DNA of 37,267 nt from NCBI GenBank assembly GCA_022340315.1, contig JAJDOD010000116.1, forward strand, positions 1 through 37,267, read 5' to 3'. This document shows, piece by piece, positions 19,214 through 29,831 of the stretch. A program made the translations under genes and the position numbers. Under the pieces are notes generated by a model that did no database searches, was not told where the DNA came from, and saw only the letters and a list, made by a program, of their open reading frames with translations. Numbering within the stretch: position 1 is the first letter of the stretch; each line of letters opens with the position of its first letter. This DNA comes from Silicimonas sp. (GTDB taxonomy: Bacteria > Pseudomonadota > Alphaproteobacteria > Rhodobacterales > Rhodobacteraceae).

Positions 19214-20752
19214 ATGTCGAAGACACCAATGCAAACAGATCACAACAGATCGGTGATATCCGTACTCTTTGGCCAGACGCCGCTGGTGCTCGTGCCCTTT
19301 ATCGTACTCGCCGCATTCCATTCCGGCAGCGACATTACGCTGGCCGCGGTGGCGATTGTCCTGCCGTTTTGCGTGGCCTTCGTGATGTCCCGCCAGCCCG
19401 CAGCGCGCGACACGGCGGACCGGGACGCTCTGACCGGGCTGATGGGCCGCGACTCTCTGATCGACTGGGCGGAACGCTCCCTGCCGCGCACGAAAGGGAC
19501 AGGTCGCCAGGTCGCGGTCATCGTTGTGGCAATCGAAAGCCTCGATGTTGTCGAAGAACGGTTTGGCCGCGACGCCCGGGATGCGATCCTGCTCGAATCG
19601 CTGGACCGGTTGCGGCGGATGCTTCGGGAAGGGGATATGGTCGCACGGATCGGCAACAAACTGGCAATCGGCTTTGAAAATATCCGATCCCCGGAAACAG
19701 AAGCGCTCACCCTCCTCGCAAAACGCATCCAATCCACATTCGACTCACCATTCACAAGTGGTCCGACGCGGGCGCAAAATTCGGTGGCGCTTGGCATTGC
19801 GGCCGGGACGAACGCTAGATCTTCCTCTGGGACCCGCATTGTCGCAGGGGCGCAACGGGCATGCGAGCAGGCTGTGATCTCCGGGCCAGGCTCGATCCAC
19901 TTTCACAGCGGTGGATTGTCCCGCGACATCGGGACGGATCGGAACAATGCGCAGGACTTGAGCACGGCGCTGGAAACGAGCGAGATCTTCGCCTGGTTTC
20001 AACCGCAGATCCGAAACCTTGACGGTAAAGTCACCGGGTTCGAGGCGCTTGCACGTTGGGACCATCCTGAACGCGGTCTTCTCGCACCGGCCTGTTTTCT
20101 TCGGGATATCGAGAAATCCGGTCTGTCGCAGAGATTGGCCGAAGTTGTACTGAAGCAATCGCTGATCGCGCTGAACATCTGGGACGCGTCAGGCTTCGAT
20201 GTCTCGACCGTATCGGTCAACTTTTCCGGTACCGAGCTTCGGAATCCGCGGCTCCCGGACTACATTCGCTGGGAACTCGACCGACACGGAATAGCTCCGG
20301 ACCGCCTGGTAATCGAAGTTCTTGAAACGGTCGCCTCTGAGTCTACCGAGGATGACGTTTCGCGTACGCTGACGGCGCTTTCGCGCATTGGCTGCAGGAT
20401 CGACCTCGACGACTTCGGAACAGGCTCTACCAGCTTCATGAACATTCGCCGCTTCGATGTCGACCGGATCAAGATCGACAAGAGCCTCGTGAACAAGATC
20501 GACTGCGACGATGCGCAGTACGCCATGCTCTCAGCCGTTCTTGCGTTCGGTGAAAAGCTGGGAATAGACACGCTTGCCGAAGGCGTCGAGACGCCTGGCG
20601 AAGCAGCTGTCCTCGCCTCGCTCGGCTGTGGAACGATGCAGGGCTATGCCATCAGCCGCCCCATGCCACTTGGAGAAACATTGCTTTGGCTCGAAGACAG
20701 GGCCGAAACCTGGCCGCTTACTGCCGACGCAATGGTGCGTGGAACGGCGTGA
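19214..20752 (+). CDS. Degenerate GGDEF / intact-looking EAL domain protein (putative c-di-GMP phosphodiesterase)
   Basis: N-terminal hydrophobic segments; GGDEF-like region lacks the signature (ARIGNKLAIGF at that position); EAL domain has FEALARW, VNFSG, IEVLET, DLDDFGTG, KIDKSL, AEGVET. Confidence 0.9.
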   Translation: MSKTPMQTDHNRSVISVLFGQTPLVLVPFIVLAAFHSGSDITLAAVAIVLPFCVAFVMSRQPAARDTADRDALTGLMGRDSLIDWAERSLPRTKGTGRQVAVIVVAIESLDVVEERFGRDARDAILLESLDRLRRMLREGDMVARIGNKLAIGFENIRSPETEALTLLAKRIQSTFDSPFTSGPTRAQNSVALGIAAGTNARSSSGTRIVAGAQRACEQAVISGPGSIHFHSGGLSRDIGTDRNNAQDLSTALETSEIFAWFQPQIRNLDGKVTGFEALARWDHPERGLLAPACFLRDIEKSGLSQRLAEVVLKQSLIALNIWDASGFDVSTVSVNFSGTELRNPRLPDYIRWELDRHGIAPDRLVIEVLETVASESTEDDVSRTLTALSRIGCRIDLDDFGTGSTSFMNIRRFDVDRIKIDKSLVNKIDCDDAQYAMLSAVLAFGEKLGIDTLAEGVETPGEAAVLASLGCGTMQGYAISRPMPLGETLLWLEDRAETWPLTADAMVRGTA

Positions 20753-20880
20753 TCTGAGCCGGGTTTCGGGAATTTCCTTGTCGATTCGCAGGTCCGAAAT
20801 CCCGGAAAACGCCTTGACCTTTCGTGCTTCGGAGGATTGAACCACGAGCGCAATCTTGGCATTCGCGGGGCTGGCACTTA

Positions 20881-22854
20881 ATGGACGATCAGAACAAGAA
20901 CCTCGTACTGGCGATGGTATTGAGTTCCCTGGTCCTGGTGATCTGGATGGTTTTGTTTGCGCCGCCTCCGCCAACGGAGACCGCGCAGCCGACCGGCACC
21001 GAGACTGCCGAGGGAGTCGCAAGCGTGCCTGTCGCCACGACGGGCGATCCAGCCGGCAGCCCGGAGGCGAGCGTTGCCGCGACGCCCGAGGCGGTTCGCG
21101 TGCCCATTGAAACCCCGAACCTGCGCGGCAGCATTTCGCTCGCCGGGGGCAGGATCGACCAGTTGGCCCTTGCCGACTACGAGGTATCGCTGGATCCGGC
21201 TTCAGAAGAAGTGACCCTGCTTTCGCCGGTGGGTTCGGCCAAACCCTACTATGCCGTATTCGGCTGGGTTCCCGGCGGCACTCTCGGTGACGAGGATGTT
21301 CCAGCGACCGACACCGCTTGGACACTCGACAGCGGCAATACTTTGACACCCGACAGCCCCATCGTGCTCCGCTGGGACAGCCCTGCCGGCCTCGTCTTCC
21401 GCCGCACGGTCGAAGTCGACGACCGTTTCATGTTCACCGTCACGCAGTCAGTCGAGAATACAAGCGACGCCAGCCATCGCCTCGCACCTTATGGTCTTGT
21501 GGCTCGCCACGGAGAACCGCAGGATCTGTCAGGCTTTTTCATCATCCATGAAGGCGCCATCCGACGCACTGACGGTGAGTTGGAGGAACTTGACTACTCC
21601 GACATGCCAGACCTCGCGAACGACGAGCGCTGGGGCACGAGTGCGAGTGTGAAGGAAGCCACCACCGGCGGCTGGGTCGGCTTCACCGACCATTATTGGA
21701 TGACAACGCTGATCCCCGAACAGGGCTCGCCATTCACGAGCGTCGTGCAGTACCTCGCACGTGAGGACGTCTATCGAACCGCGGCCCGAATGCCGACGCT
21801 GGAAGTTGCCGCCGGCGCCACGGAAGAAGTGACAACCCAGGTCTTTGCCGGAGCAAAGGAGTGGGAGACCATCCGCGACTACGAAGCCGGGCGCAAGATC
21901 GACGGTTTCATGCCGTCGCTCTCCTATTTCTTCGGTCTCGGCGGCGGCGAAGTCATCGAGGGTTTCGTCGATTCCATCGACTGGGGCTGGTTCTACTTCC
22001 TCACAAAGCCGATTTTCTTCGCGCTCCACGAGTTCAATGCCGCGATCGGCAACATGGGATGGGCGATCATCGCGCTGACGCTGCTGATCAAGGCAATCGT
22101 CTTCCCGCTGGCCCGAAAATCCTATGTCTCGATGGCCAGGATGAAGGAACTGCAGCCCGAGATGGAGAAGCTGAAGGAACGCGCCGGAGACGACCGTCAG
22201 AAACTCCAGCAGGAGATGATGGCGCTCTACAAGAAGGAAAAGGTCAACCCGGCGGCTGGCTGTCTGCCGATCCTTCTGCAGATCCCGATCTTCTTCTCGC
22301 TCTATAAGGTGATCTTCGTCACGATCGAACTACGCCACGCACATTGGTTCGGCCCGTTTAACGACCTTTCCGCACCCGATCCGACCTCGATCTGGAACGG
22401 TTTTGGCTGGTTGCCCTGGGCGGCTCCGGACGCGGGCACGTTGACCGCCACGATCTTCATCGGCATCCTGCCAATTCTGCTCGGCATCTCGATGTGGCTT
22501 CAGCAGAAACTGAACCCGGCCCCGGCCGATCCAACCCAGCAGATGATTTTCGCCTGGATGCCCTGGGTGTTCATGTTCATGCTCGGCGGGTTTGCCAGCG
22601 GGCTTGTGATCTACTGGATCGCGAACAATGTCATCACGTTCTCGCAGCAGTACTTCATCATGTGGCGGCATGGATATAAGCCCGATCTTCTCGGAAACAT
22701 AAAGGGGACGACGAAGCCCCAACCGGTTTCAGCAAACAAGGACAAAGCCCCGGTGAGCGCGGAGACGCCGCCGCAATCCGAGAGTACCTCTGATGCCGAG
22801 CCAGAACCCAAAGGTCCCACGCCGCCGAAGAAGCGCCGGAAACGGAGAAAATGA
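20881..22854 (+). CDS. yidC: Membrane protein insertase YidC
   Basis: MDDQNKNLVLAMVLSSLVLVIW N-terminus, periplasmic domain, then LTLLIKAIVFPLARKSYVSMARMKELQPEMEKLKERAGDDRQKLQQEMMALYKKEKVNPAAGCLPILLQIPIFFSLYKV. Confidence 0.97.
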   Translation: MDDQNKNLVLAMVLSSLVLVIWMVLFAPPPPTETAQPTGTETAEGVASVPVATTGDPAGSPEASVAATPEAVRVPIETPNLRGSISLAGGRIDQLALADYEVSLDPASEEVTLLSPVGSAKPYYAVFGWVPGGTLGDEDVPATDTAWTLDSGNTLTPDSPIVLRWDSPAGLVFRRTVEVDDRFMFTVTQSVENTSDASHRLAPYGLVARHGEPQDLSGFFIIHEGAIRRTDGELEELDYSDMPDLANDERWGTSASVKEATTGGWVGFTDHYWMTTLIPEQGSPFTSVVQYLAREDVYRTAARMPTLEVAAGATEEVTTQVFAGAKEWETIRDYEAGRKIDGFMPSLSYFFGLGGGEVIEGFVDSIDWGWFYFLTKPIFFALHEFNAAIGNMGWAIIALTLLIKAIVFPLARKSYVSMARMKELQPEMEKLKERAGDDRQKLQQEMMALYKKEKVNPAAGCLPILLQIPIFFSLYKVIFVTIELRHAHWFGPFNDLSAPDPTSIWNGFGWLPWAAPDAGTLTATIFIGILPILLGISMWLQQKLNPAPADPTQQMIFAWMPWVFMFMLGGFASGLVIYWIANNVITFSQQYFIMWRHGYKPDLLGNIKGTTKPQPVSANKDKAPVSAETPPQSESTSDAEPEPKGPTPPKKRRKRRK

Positions 22855-23594
22855 CGACAAGGCTGGCGCAAATTTGGCGGCATCCTGTCAAGGCAATCGG
22901 ACGCGAAGCGCTTGACGAAGTCACACTGGCGCCGGGCGCATGGCTTCCGCAGGATCGGGTCTGGGCCATTGCGCATGAACGCGCGAAAGTTCCCGGAAGC
23001 GGTTGGGCCCACAAGATCAATTTCCTGCGTGGCGACACCGAGCCCGCGTTGATGGCAATCGAATCATCGCTCGATGATGCGACCGGCGAGTTGACGATGT
23101 CTCACCCCGAGGCAGGTCAGGTGCGCTTCAACCCTGAGAATGGCGCGGATGTCTTCCTTGAATGGATAGCCGGCATCTGGTCTGCGGACCTTCCCGCGCC
23201 GGTGTCGCTCTATCGTGGAGGAGACGCCCACCTGACGGATGTCCCCGACCCCTGGATCTCCATCGCCTCGCTCGGTTCCAACCGCGCGCTTGGCCAGCGG
23301 TTGGGACAGGACTTGTCACCCCACCGGTGGCGGGCAAACCTATGGCTCGACCGCATTGCGCCATGGGCTGAGAAAGAGTGGGTCGGTCAGACAATTGCGA
23401 TCGGTGAAGTCACTCTGAAGATCGCCTGCGAGATCACGCGCTGCAAGGCGACGATGGCCAACCCCGAGACCGGTCGGCGCGACGCCGATACGCTGGCAGC
23501 GCTGGACGCGCTCGGCCACCAGGAGTTCGGGCTCTACGCCGAGGTCGTCACGGGCGGAACGATCCGCAGCGGAGACAAGGTAGTGACGTCATGA
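22851..23594 (+). CDS. MOSC domain-containing protein
   Basis: IWRHPVKAIGREALDEVTLAPGAWLPQDRVWAI...ITRCKATMANPETGRRDADTL; ATGA overlap with yidC. Confidence 0.9.
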   Translation: MTTRLAQIWRHPVKAIGREALDEVTLAPGAWLPQDRVWAIAHERAKVPGSGWAHKINFLRGDTEPALMAIESSLDDATGELTMSHPEAGQVRFNPENGADVFLEWIAGIWSADLPAPVSLYRGGDAHLTDVPDPWISIASLGSNRALGQRLGQDLSPHRWRANLWLDRIAPWAEKEWVGQTIAIGEVTLKIACEITRCKATMANPETGRRDADTLAALDALGHQEFGLYAEVVTGGTIRSGDKVVTS

Positions 23595-24238
23595 CCCTGC
23601 CCTTCCCTCTCGCCGCACCGGAGGCGTCTGCCGTCGAGGCAGGGCGCAAGCTGTTCGCGCAAGGCACCGACTTCCTGAAAGGCGTCGTCGCGATGGAGGG
23701 AATGCCCCCCGATGACCGCATCGAGGTGTGTTTCGCAGGCAGATCGAACGTCGGCAAGTCGACCCTGATAAACGCATTGACCGGGCGCCGCGCGCTGGCA
23801 CGGGCGTCGAACACGCCGGGACGCACGCAGGAGATCAACTTTTTCACCCTGTCCGACAGCCACTATCTGGTGGACCTGCCCGGCTACGGCTTTGCCAAGG
23901 CGCCCGTCAAGACGGTCGAGAAGTGGCAGAGGCTGTTGAAAGCCTACCTCGCAGGGCGCGCGACCCTGCGTCGAACGTTTGTCCTGATCGACGCCCGGCA
24001 TGGGATCAAACAGGTCGACGAGGGCATTCTCACACTGCTCGACACGTCTGCGGTGGCATTTCAGGTGGTTCTGACCAAGGCCGACAAGGTCAAGGCCGCC
24101 GAACGCGACAAAGTGTTGGAACAGGTTCGCGGCGCACTGCAATCCCATGTGGCTGCCTTCCCCGAGATCGTGGTTACCTCATCAGAGACGGGCGACGGGA
24201 TTGATACGCTGCGCGCGATCATAGCAACCCTTGCTTGA
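23591..24238 (+). CDS. engB: Ribosome biogenesis GTP-binding protein YihA/YsxC (EngB)
   Basis: G1 AGRSNVGKSTLINALTG; RASNTPGRTQEINFF; DLPGYGFAKAP; LTKADK. Confidence 0.96.
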   Translation: MTLPFPLAAPEASAVEAGRKLFAQGTDFLKGVVAMEGMPPDDRIEVCFAGRSNVGKSTLINALTGRRALARASNTPGRTQEINFFTLSDSHYLVDLPGYGFAKAPVKTVEKWQRLLKAYLAGRATLRRTFVLIDARHGIKQVDEGILTLLDTSAVAFQVVLTKADKVKAAERDKVLEQVRGALQSHVAAFPEIVVTSSETGDGIDTLRAIIATLA

Positions 24239-24283
24239 GCGCGGTGCCGGGACGGTCTAGGGAAAACGGGTAGAGGGACACCC

Positions 24284-25150
24284 ATGAAAGCCAGAGACAT
24301 GAACCGCGACTGGATCGCCGCAGCCCGCACCCTGAACGAGGCACTGCCCTTTCTGCAGCGCTACGACGAGGCCACAGTCGTCATCAAGTTCGGCGGCAAT
24401 GCGATGGGCGATGACGAGGCGATGGCCAGTTTCGCCCGCGACATCGTTCTGATGCGCCAGGTCGGCGTGAATCCGGTCGTCGTGCACGGCGGCGGCCCCA
24501 TGATCAACGAGATGCTCGCAAAGCTGGGCATCAAGAGCGAGTTCGTCCGCGGCAAGCGTGTTACCGACCAGCCGACCGTCGAAGTGGTCGAGATGGTGCT
24601 GTCCGGTCTTGTCAACAAGCGGATCGTCCAGGCGATCAACGCTGAAGGCGGACGCGCCGTGGGGCTCTCCGGCAAGGACGCCAACCTCATGCGCTGCACT
24701 CAGAGCTCACCCGAGCTTGGTTTCGTCGGCCAGCCGGACACGGTAGATCCGACGGTGCTCCACACGCTCATGGCCGCGGAGATCATCCCGGTAATCGCGC
24801 CGCTCGGGTTCGGGAGCGATGGCCAGACACTGAACGTCAACGGCGACACTGCCGCGGGCGCCATCGCAGCCGGCCTCGCCGCTGACCGCCTGTTGCTTCT
24901 GACGGACGTCAGCGGTGTGAAGAACGCGCAGGGCGAGGTTCTGACAGAACTCACGCCGGAACAGATCACCGAGCTGACCGAGCAGGGCGTAGTCGCGGGC
25001 GGCATGATTCCGAAGACTGAGACTGCGCTGGAAGCGATCCGCGGCGGTGTTCGGGCTGTGGTCATACTGGATGGACGGGTCAATAATGCTTGCCTGTTGG
25101 AGCTTTTCACCGAGCACGGGGCCGGCAGCCTGATCCGCCCGGCAAGATGA
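24284..25150 (+). CDS. argB: Acetylglutamate kinase
   Basis: [65 protein letters not shown]. Confidence 0.97.
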   Translation: MKARDMNRDWIAAARTLNEALPFLQRYDEATVVIKFGGNAMGDDEAMASFARDIVLMRQVGVNPVVVHGGGPMINEMLAKLGIKSEFVRGKRVTDQPTVEVVEMVLSGLVNKRIVQAINAEGGRAVGLSGKDANLMRCTQSSPELGFVGQPDTVDPTVLHTLMAAEIIPVIAPLGFGSDGQTLNVNGDTAAGAIAAGLAADRLLLLTDVSGVKNAQGEVLTELTPEQITELTEQGVVAGGMIPKTETALEAIRGGVRAVVILDGRVNNACLLELFTEHGAGSLIRPAR

Positions 25151-25803
25151 CCCTCGAGGCGATCGAGGCGGATGCCCAGGCTCAAGCCCTGACAATACTC
25201 GGCCACTGCCCGATCCTCCCTGTTGACGGGCTTGGCACTGGGACGATCGTGTTGCTCGGCCCCGCGGAGCCGGGCTTCTGGGCGCGGGTCCAGACGGCAT
25301 CCGAGTTCAGCGACGGGAAGGCTGACCCTCTGGATCGCTGGTCGTTGCGCATTGTGTCGGCCTTGGCAAGGGAGCATGACGCAACGCCCCTGTTCCCATT
25401 CGGAAACCCCTCGCGCCCATTCATATCCTGGGCGCTTCGCAGCAAGCGCGCCTGGGTCTCACCGGTCGGACTACTGATTCACGAGAATGCCGGGCTGCTT
25501 GTCTCCTATCGCGGCGCGCTTCTCTTGTCGCAGATCGTCGACCAACCCGAGGCAGCGCCGACCCCCTGCGCCTCCTGCAAGAACAGGCCATGCGTCACCG
25601 CTTGCCCGGTTCACGCCCTGACAGAAGACGGATACGATCTGACCGGCTGCCACGAATACCTCGACCGGCCCGTGGGTGCGACTTGCATGAATGGCGGTTG
25701 CACCGTTCGTCGATCCTGCCCCGTCAGTCAGGGATACCCACGCAGTCGGTCACAATCTGCCTTTCACATGGCTGCATTTCATCCGCCCAAGACAGATCAA
25801 TAG
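25147..25803 (+). CDS. Ferredoxin-like Fe-S protein of unknown function
   Basis: [28 protein letters not shown]...[14 protein letters not shown] cysteine cluster; 4-bp overlap with argB. Confidence 0.8.
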   Translation: MTLEAIEADAQAQALTILGHCPILPVDGLGTGTIVLLGPAEPGFWARVQTASEFSDGKADPLDRWSLRIVSALAREHDATPLFPFGNPSRPFISWALRSKRAWVSPVGLLIHENAGLLVSYRGALLLSQIVDQPEAAPTPCASCKNRPCVTACPVHALTEDGYDLTGCHEYLDRPVGATCMNGGCTVRRSCPVSQGYPRSRSQSAFHMAAFHPPKTDQ

Positions 25804-25850
25804 TAGCAGCGACACTTGCGAACACGCGGGTTCGCGGATCAGATGCGTGC

Positions 25851-26357
25851 ATGGCACTGACCCTGATCCTGATGCGACACGCAAAATCCGACTGGGGCGA
25901 TCCCTCCCAGGACGATTTCGACCGACCGCTGAACAATCGCGGTCGCCGGTCGGCCTCGGCAATCGGGCGCTGGCTGGCGAAGCAGGGCTATCTCCCTGAC
26001 AAGGTTCTTGTCTCCGGCGCACGCCGTACCGTGGAAACCTGGGAATGCATGGCCGGGTCTCTGCCGGGAACCGCCGTGATGGAAAGTGCCCCGGTCCTCT
26101 ACCTGGCCGAACCGGGGACGATCCTGAACGTGCTTCGCGGCGAAGACGCCCGTACGGTCATGATGATTGGCCACAACCCGGGTTTCGCGTTCGTCGCCAG
26201 CGCTTTGGCCGAGCGGCTACCCGGCCACGACAAGTTCAGCCAGTACCCGACGGCGGCCACGACCGTCTTCGAGTTCCCGGCCTCAACCTGGTCGGCAATC
26301 GAGCCAGGGACCGGCACCGTGCTTGACTTCGTGGTGCCTCGCGACCTGCCTGAGTAA
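25851..26357 (+). CDS. Histidine phosphatase family protein (SixA-like)
   Basis: LILMRHAKSDWGDPSQDDFDRPLNNRGRRSA (RHG motif) and MMIGHNPGF. Confidence 0.9.
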   Translation: MALTLILMRHAKSDWGDPSQDDFDRPLNNRGRRSASAIGRWLAKQGYLPDKVLVSGARRTVETWECMAGSLPGTAVMESAPVLYLAEPGTILNVLRGEDARTVMMIGHNPGFAFVASALAERLPGHDKFSQYPTAATTVFEFPASTWSAIEPGTGTVLDFVVPRDLPE

Positions 26358-26380
26358 TCACCGGCCCGGGAGCTGCAGAA

Positions 26381-26447
26381 AGTTTCGATGGATGTCCGGG
26401 GGACGCTGTCCCCCGGATCGGTCGGTCCGCACCAGCGGGCCGAAACT
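26381..26447. repeat. GC-rich hairpin element, copy A (also a candidate terminator between convergent genes)
   Basis: AGTTTCG (26381-26387) ... TCCGGGGGAC-GCT-GTCCCCCGGA ... CGAAACT (26441-26447); abuts the aapP stop codon. Confidence 0.75.
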
Positions 26448-27232
26448 CAGTGACCGAGGATTTGGCTAAGGAACAGCTTTGTCCGGTCTGATTTGGGATT
26501 GTTGAAGAACTCTTCCGGTTCGTTCTGCTCGACGATCTGGCCGGCGTCCATGAATATGACCCGGTTCGCAACCTGGCGGGCAAAGCCCATCTCGTGCGTC
26601 ACGCAAATCATCGTCATGCCTTCCTGGGCAAGTTCGATCATCGTGTCGAGCACTTCCTTGATCATCTCGGGGTCAAGTGCCGAAGTGGGCTCGTCGAACA
26701 GCATGATGCGCGGACGCATGCACAACGATCGCGCGATGGCGACACGCTGCTGCTGACCGCCGGAAAGCTGACCCGGATACTTGTTCGCCTGGTCCGGAAT
26801 CTTGACCTTCTCAAGGAAGTGCATCGCGGTTTCTTCGGCTTCCTTCTTGGGTGTCTTGCGAACCCAGATCGGTGCCAGCGTGCAGTTCTCGAGAATGGTC
26901 AGATGCGGGAACAGGTTGAAATGCTGGAAGCACATGCCGACCTCGGACCGGATCCTGTCGATGTTCTTCAGGTCCGAAGACAGCACCGTACCATCGACTT
27001 CGATCGTGCCCTGCTGGTGTTCCTCCAGCGCGTTTATGCACCGGATCAGGGTTGATTTCCCTGATCCCGACGGACCGCAGATGACAATCCGCTCACCCCG
27101 GTTAACAGTCAGGTCGATGTCGCGCAGCACGTGGAACGTGCCGAACCATTTGTTCATCTTGGTAATGGTAATCGCGATCTCGTCGCTAACCTTCATTTGA
27201 GCGGCTTCAGCCATATGACTCATCATCCCCAA
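26447..27232 (-). CDS. aapP: Amino-acid ABC transporter ATP-binding protein (AapP-type)
   Basis: Walker A GPSGSGKS; signature [15 protein letters not shown]; Walker [15 protein letters not shown]; position after AapM/AapQ-like permeases. Confidence 0.93.
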   Translation of the reverse strand: MGMMSHMAEAAQMKVSDEIAITITKMNKWFGTFHVLRDIDLTVNRGERIVICGPSGSGKSTLIRCINALEEHQQGTIEVDGTVLSSDLKNIDRIRSEVGMCFQHFNLFPHLTILENCTLAPIWVRKTPKKEAEETAMHFLEKVKIPDQANKYPGQLSGGQQQRVAIARSLCMRPRIMLFDEPTSALDPEMIKEVLDTMIELAQEGMTMICVTHEMGFARQVANRVIFMDAGQIVEQNEPEEFFNNPKSDRTKLFLSQILGH

Positions 27233-28531
27233 TTATCTGTGGTCGGTGGCCAGGCGACGTTCAAGCCATTGCGAATACTTCGAAATACCGTAGCAAACGA
27301 TAAAAAACAACATTGCGGCGAAACTGAAGAGCTCCCAGTAAACCCCGTTCCACTCCGTCGAAGCCAGGATTGGTCCCCGGATCATGCCGACCAGGTCGAA
27401 CATCGAGATGACCGAGACAAGTGTCGTATCCTTGAACAGGCCCACCGCCACATTGACGATGCCCGGAATCGAGATCTTCAATGCCTGCGGAAGGATGATC
27501 AGCCGCATCGCTTGCGGATAGTCCAATCCAAGGCTGTCGGCCGCCTCGTACTGACCCCTCGGCAGGGCGGCCAGACCGCCACGGATGACTTCGGCGATAT
27601 AGGCCGACGAGAACATGGTGATCATGATGACGACGCGCAGGAACAGATCGACCGTGCTGTCGGGCGGAAAGAAATAGGCCAGCATCACTGAGGCCACGAA
27701 AAGAAGCGTGATAAGCGGCACGCCCCGGATGAACTCGATGAAGATCACGCAGATACCCTTGATCAATGGCATGTCGGACTGACGTCCAAGGGCCAGCACG
27801 ATACCCAGTGGCAGCGAGAGCGAAACACAGGTCACGCCAAGCATCAGGTTGAGCATGAAGCCGCCAAGGTCACGGCTCGGCACCTGGCTCAGCATGGCGT
27901 TTTCCGACGCGGTGTCCGGAATCACTATCCCGCCCAGTGTCCAAATCACAAAGGCCGCGACGATAGCGCCAAAGAAGCCGGTCGCGAAGCTCTGCTTGCC
28001 GTAGCGATCAAAGACGACAAAACCGGCCACAAAGCCGAGGAGCGCCACGATCGGCACCAGGATCGACCCGCCCCAGATCAGCCAGAAGGCGATGAACGGA
28101 TACAGTCCTGTAAAGATCAGAAGCTTGCGCGGCAGATCGAAGAACAACACCGGCGCAGCCGCGAAGAACAATAGCAAAAATGCCAGGTTCGGTCGCCAGT
28201 ACTGGTCCGACGGATACTTGAAACCGTAAAGAAGCTGGTTCCAGCGCTCGCTCAGTACCGAGAAACAGGCGCCGACCTCGCCTTGAAGGGCATCGCGGCA
28301 TTCGGACAGGCTGGCGGTGCTCCAGACACCATTCAGAAGCCAGGGAACAGTTCCGGCGAGGATCGAATAGATCGCCCAGATTGCAACCAGCGTCAAAGCA
28401 GAGTTGGCAGGTGTCGCGAACAGGTTCTGGCGCAGCCACTTTATGACGCCTGTCTCCGACGCAGGTGGCGGTGACGGCGGAATCTGGGTCTTGCGGGCGA
28501 AGGCGACCGAATGTGCGTGTGTATCCGCCAT
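27233..28531 (-). CDS. aapM: Amino-acid ABC transporter permease (AapM-type)
   Basis: EFIRGVPLITLLFVASVMLAYFFPP, SAYIAEVIRGGLAALPRGQYEAADSLGL, IILPQALKISIPGIVN. Confidence 0.92.
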   Translation of the reverse strand: MADTHAHSVAFARKTQIPPSPPPASETGVIKWLRQNLFATPANSALTLVAIWAIYSILAGTVPWLLNGVWSTASLSECRDALQGEVGACFSVLSERWNQLLYGFKYPSDQYWRPNLAFLLLFFAAAPVLFFDLPRKLLIFTGLYPFIAFWLIWGGSILVPIVALLGFVAGFVVFDRYGKQSFATGFFGAIVAAFVIWTLGGIVIPDTASENAMLSQVPSRDLGGFMLNLMLGVTCVSLSLPLGIVLALGRQSDMPLIKGICVIFIEFIRGVPLITLLFVASVMLAYFFPPDSTVDLFLRVVIMITMFSSAYIAEVIRGGLAALPRGQYEAADSLGLDYPQAMRLIILPQALKISIPGIVNVAVGLFKDTTLVSVISMFDLVGMIRGPILASTEWNGVYWELFSFAAMLFFIVCYGISKYSQWLERRLATDHR

Positions 28532-28532
28532 C

Positions 28533-29747
28533 TCAGCGCTCCTTCAGTTTCATCGAGTTGTTGTAGACATTCATGCCCGCCGAAATCAGCAACGAAATCG
28601 TCAGATAGAACAGCATCAGCAACAGGACACATTCGATGGCGCGGCCCGTCTGGTTCAGCGTGATGCCTCCGAGCGTTGCCGTGATGTCGGCGTAGCCGAC
28701 AGCAATCGCAAGCGAAGAGTTTTTGGTGATGTTCAAGTACTGCGAAATCAGCGGCGGGATAATGACCCGCAGAGCCTGCGGCAGAATCACCAGGTTCATG
28801 ACACGCCCGGGACGAAGTCCGAGCGCCGAAGCTGCCTCGGTCTGCCCCTTGCTGATTGCCTGGATACCTGCACGGACGTTCTCCGCGATGAAGGCGCCAG
28901 TATAGATCGAGAGAGCGAACCAAAGTGCAATCAAGGGTGCACCGATCTGCAGACCGCCACGGAAGTTGAAACCGCCAAGTTCCGGATAATCGAGGCCGAT
29001 CGGTCTTCCGAGCAGGAAGTACATGATGACTGAAGGCAGAAAGAAGATCGCGAGACTTGGCCATGCCATCGGCAGAAGCTTGCCCTCGGCATAGAGCATC
29101 TTGGTCGCATAGCGGCGATAGGCAATGACGCCCACGACGGACGCAACGAACGTCAGCACCACGACAATCGAGCCTGGTCCCCAGACCGGAGCTGGAATGT
29201 AGATTCCGCGATTGGTAAATGCGATGGCGCCGAAAAGCATCGTCGCCTCGGGCTCATCACCTCGGAAGGCGCGAGGTGCGGGAAGCACCGCAGTCATGAT
29301 CGTGAAGATGATGATGATCCAGATCAGAACCGGGATGTTACGGAAGATCTCGACATAAACCGACATCAATTTGCGGACGAGCCAGTTGTTCGAAAGCCTG
29401 AGCACGCCCGCGAAGACACCGAATACCGTCGCTGTAAGGCAGGCGAGGAATGCCACCAGCAATGTATTGAGGATGCCGACAATCGCAGCGCGACCGTGTG
29501 TCGACTGGCTGTCATATTCGATCAAACGCTGGTTGATGTCATAACCTGAGGGCTCGCCGAAAAACTGGAACGAGATGTTCAGTCCAGCCGCCCGCAGGTT
29601 CTGGATGAGGTTGTTCCCCAGGTACCAGAAAGCCAGTGCCAGCAGAATCGCGGCGATGGCCTGGAAAGTGAGTGAACGGTACCGTGTATCGTTCAAAAGC
29701 ATCGAAAGTCGGAACGATGCCTGTTCCGGATCCGTTACCGTAGACAT
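28533..29747 (-). CDS. aapQ: Amino-acid ABC transporter permease (AapQ-type)
   Basis: EIFRNIPVLIWIIIIF, AFIAENVRAGIQAISKGQTEAASALGL, VILPQALRVIIPPLISQYLN. Confidence 0.92.
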   Translation of the reverse strand: MSTVTDPEQASFRLSMLLNDTRYRSLTFQAIAAILLALAFWYLGNNLIQNLRAAGLNISFQFFGEPSGYDINQRLIEYDSQSTHGRAAIVGILNTLLVAFLACLTATVFGVFAGVLRLSNNWLVRKLMSVYVEIFRNIPVLIWIIIIFTIMTAVLPAPRAFRGDEPEATMLFGAIAFTNRGIYIPAPVWGPGSIVVVLTFVASVVGVIAYRRYATKMLYAEGKLLPMAWPSLAIFFLPSVIMYFLLGRPIGLDYPELGGFNFRGGLQIGAPLIALWFALSIYTGAFIAENVRAGIQAISKGQTEAASALGLRPGRVMNLVILPQALRVIIPPLISQYLNITKNSSLAIAVGYADITATLGGITLNQTGRAIECVLLLMLFYLTISLLISAGMNVYNNSMKLKER

Positions 29748-29831
29748 GAAGCGTACCCCCTGATCTCAACTCCGATTGGAGCTGCATGCCGCCCGGCGCC
29801 AGTAGAAACGCTCTTCTTGCGCGGCATATGG

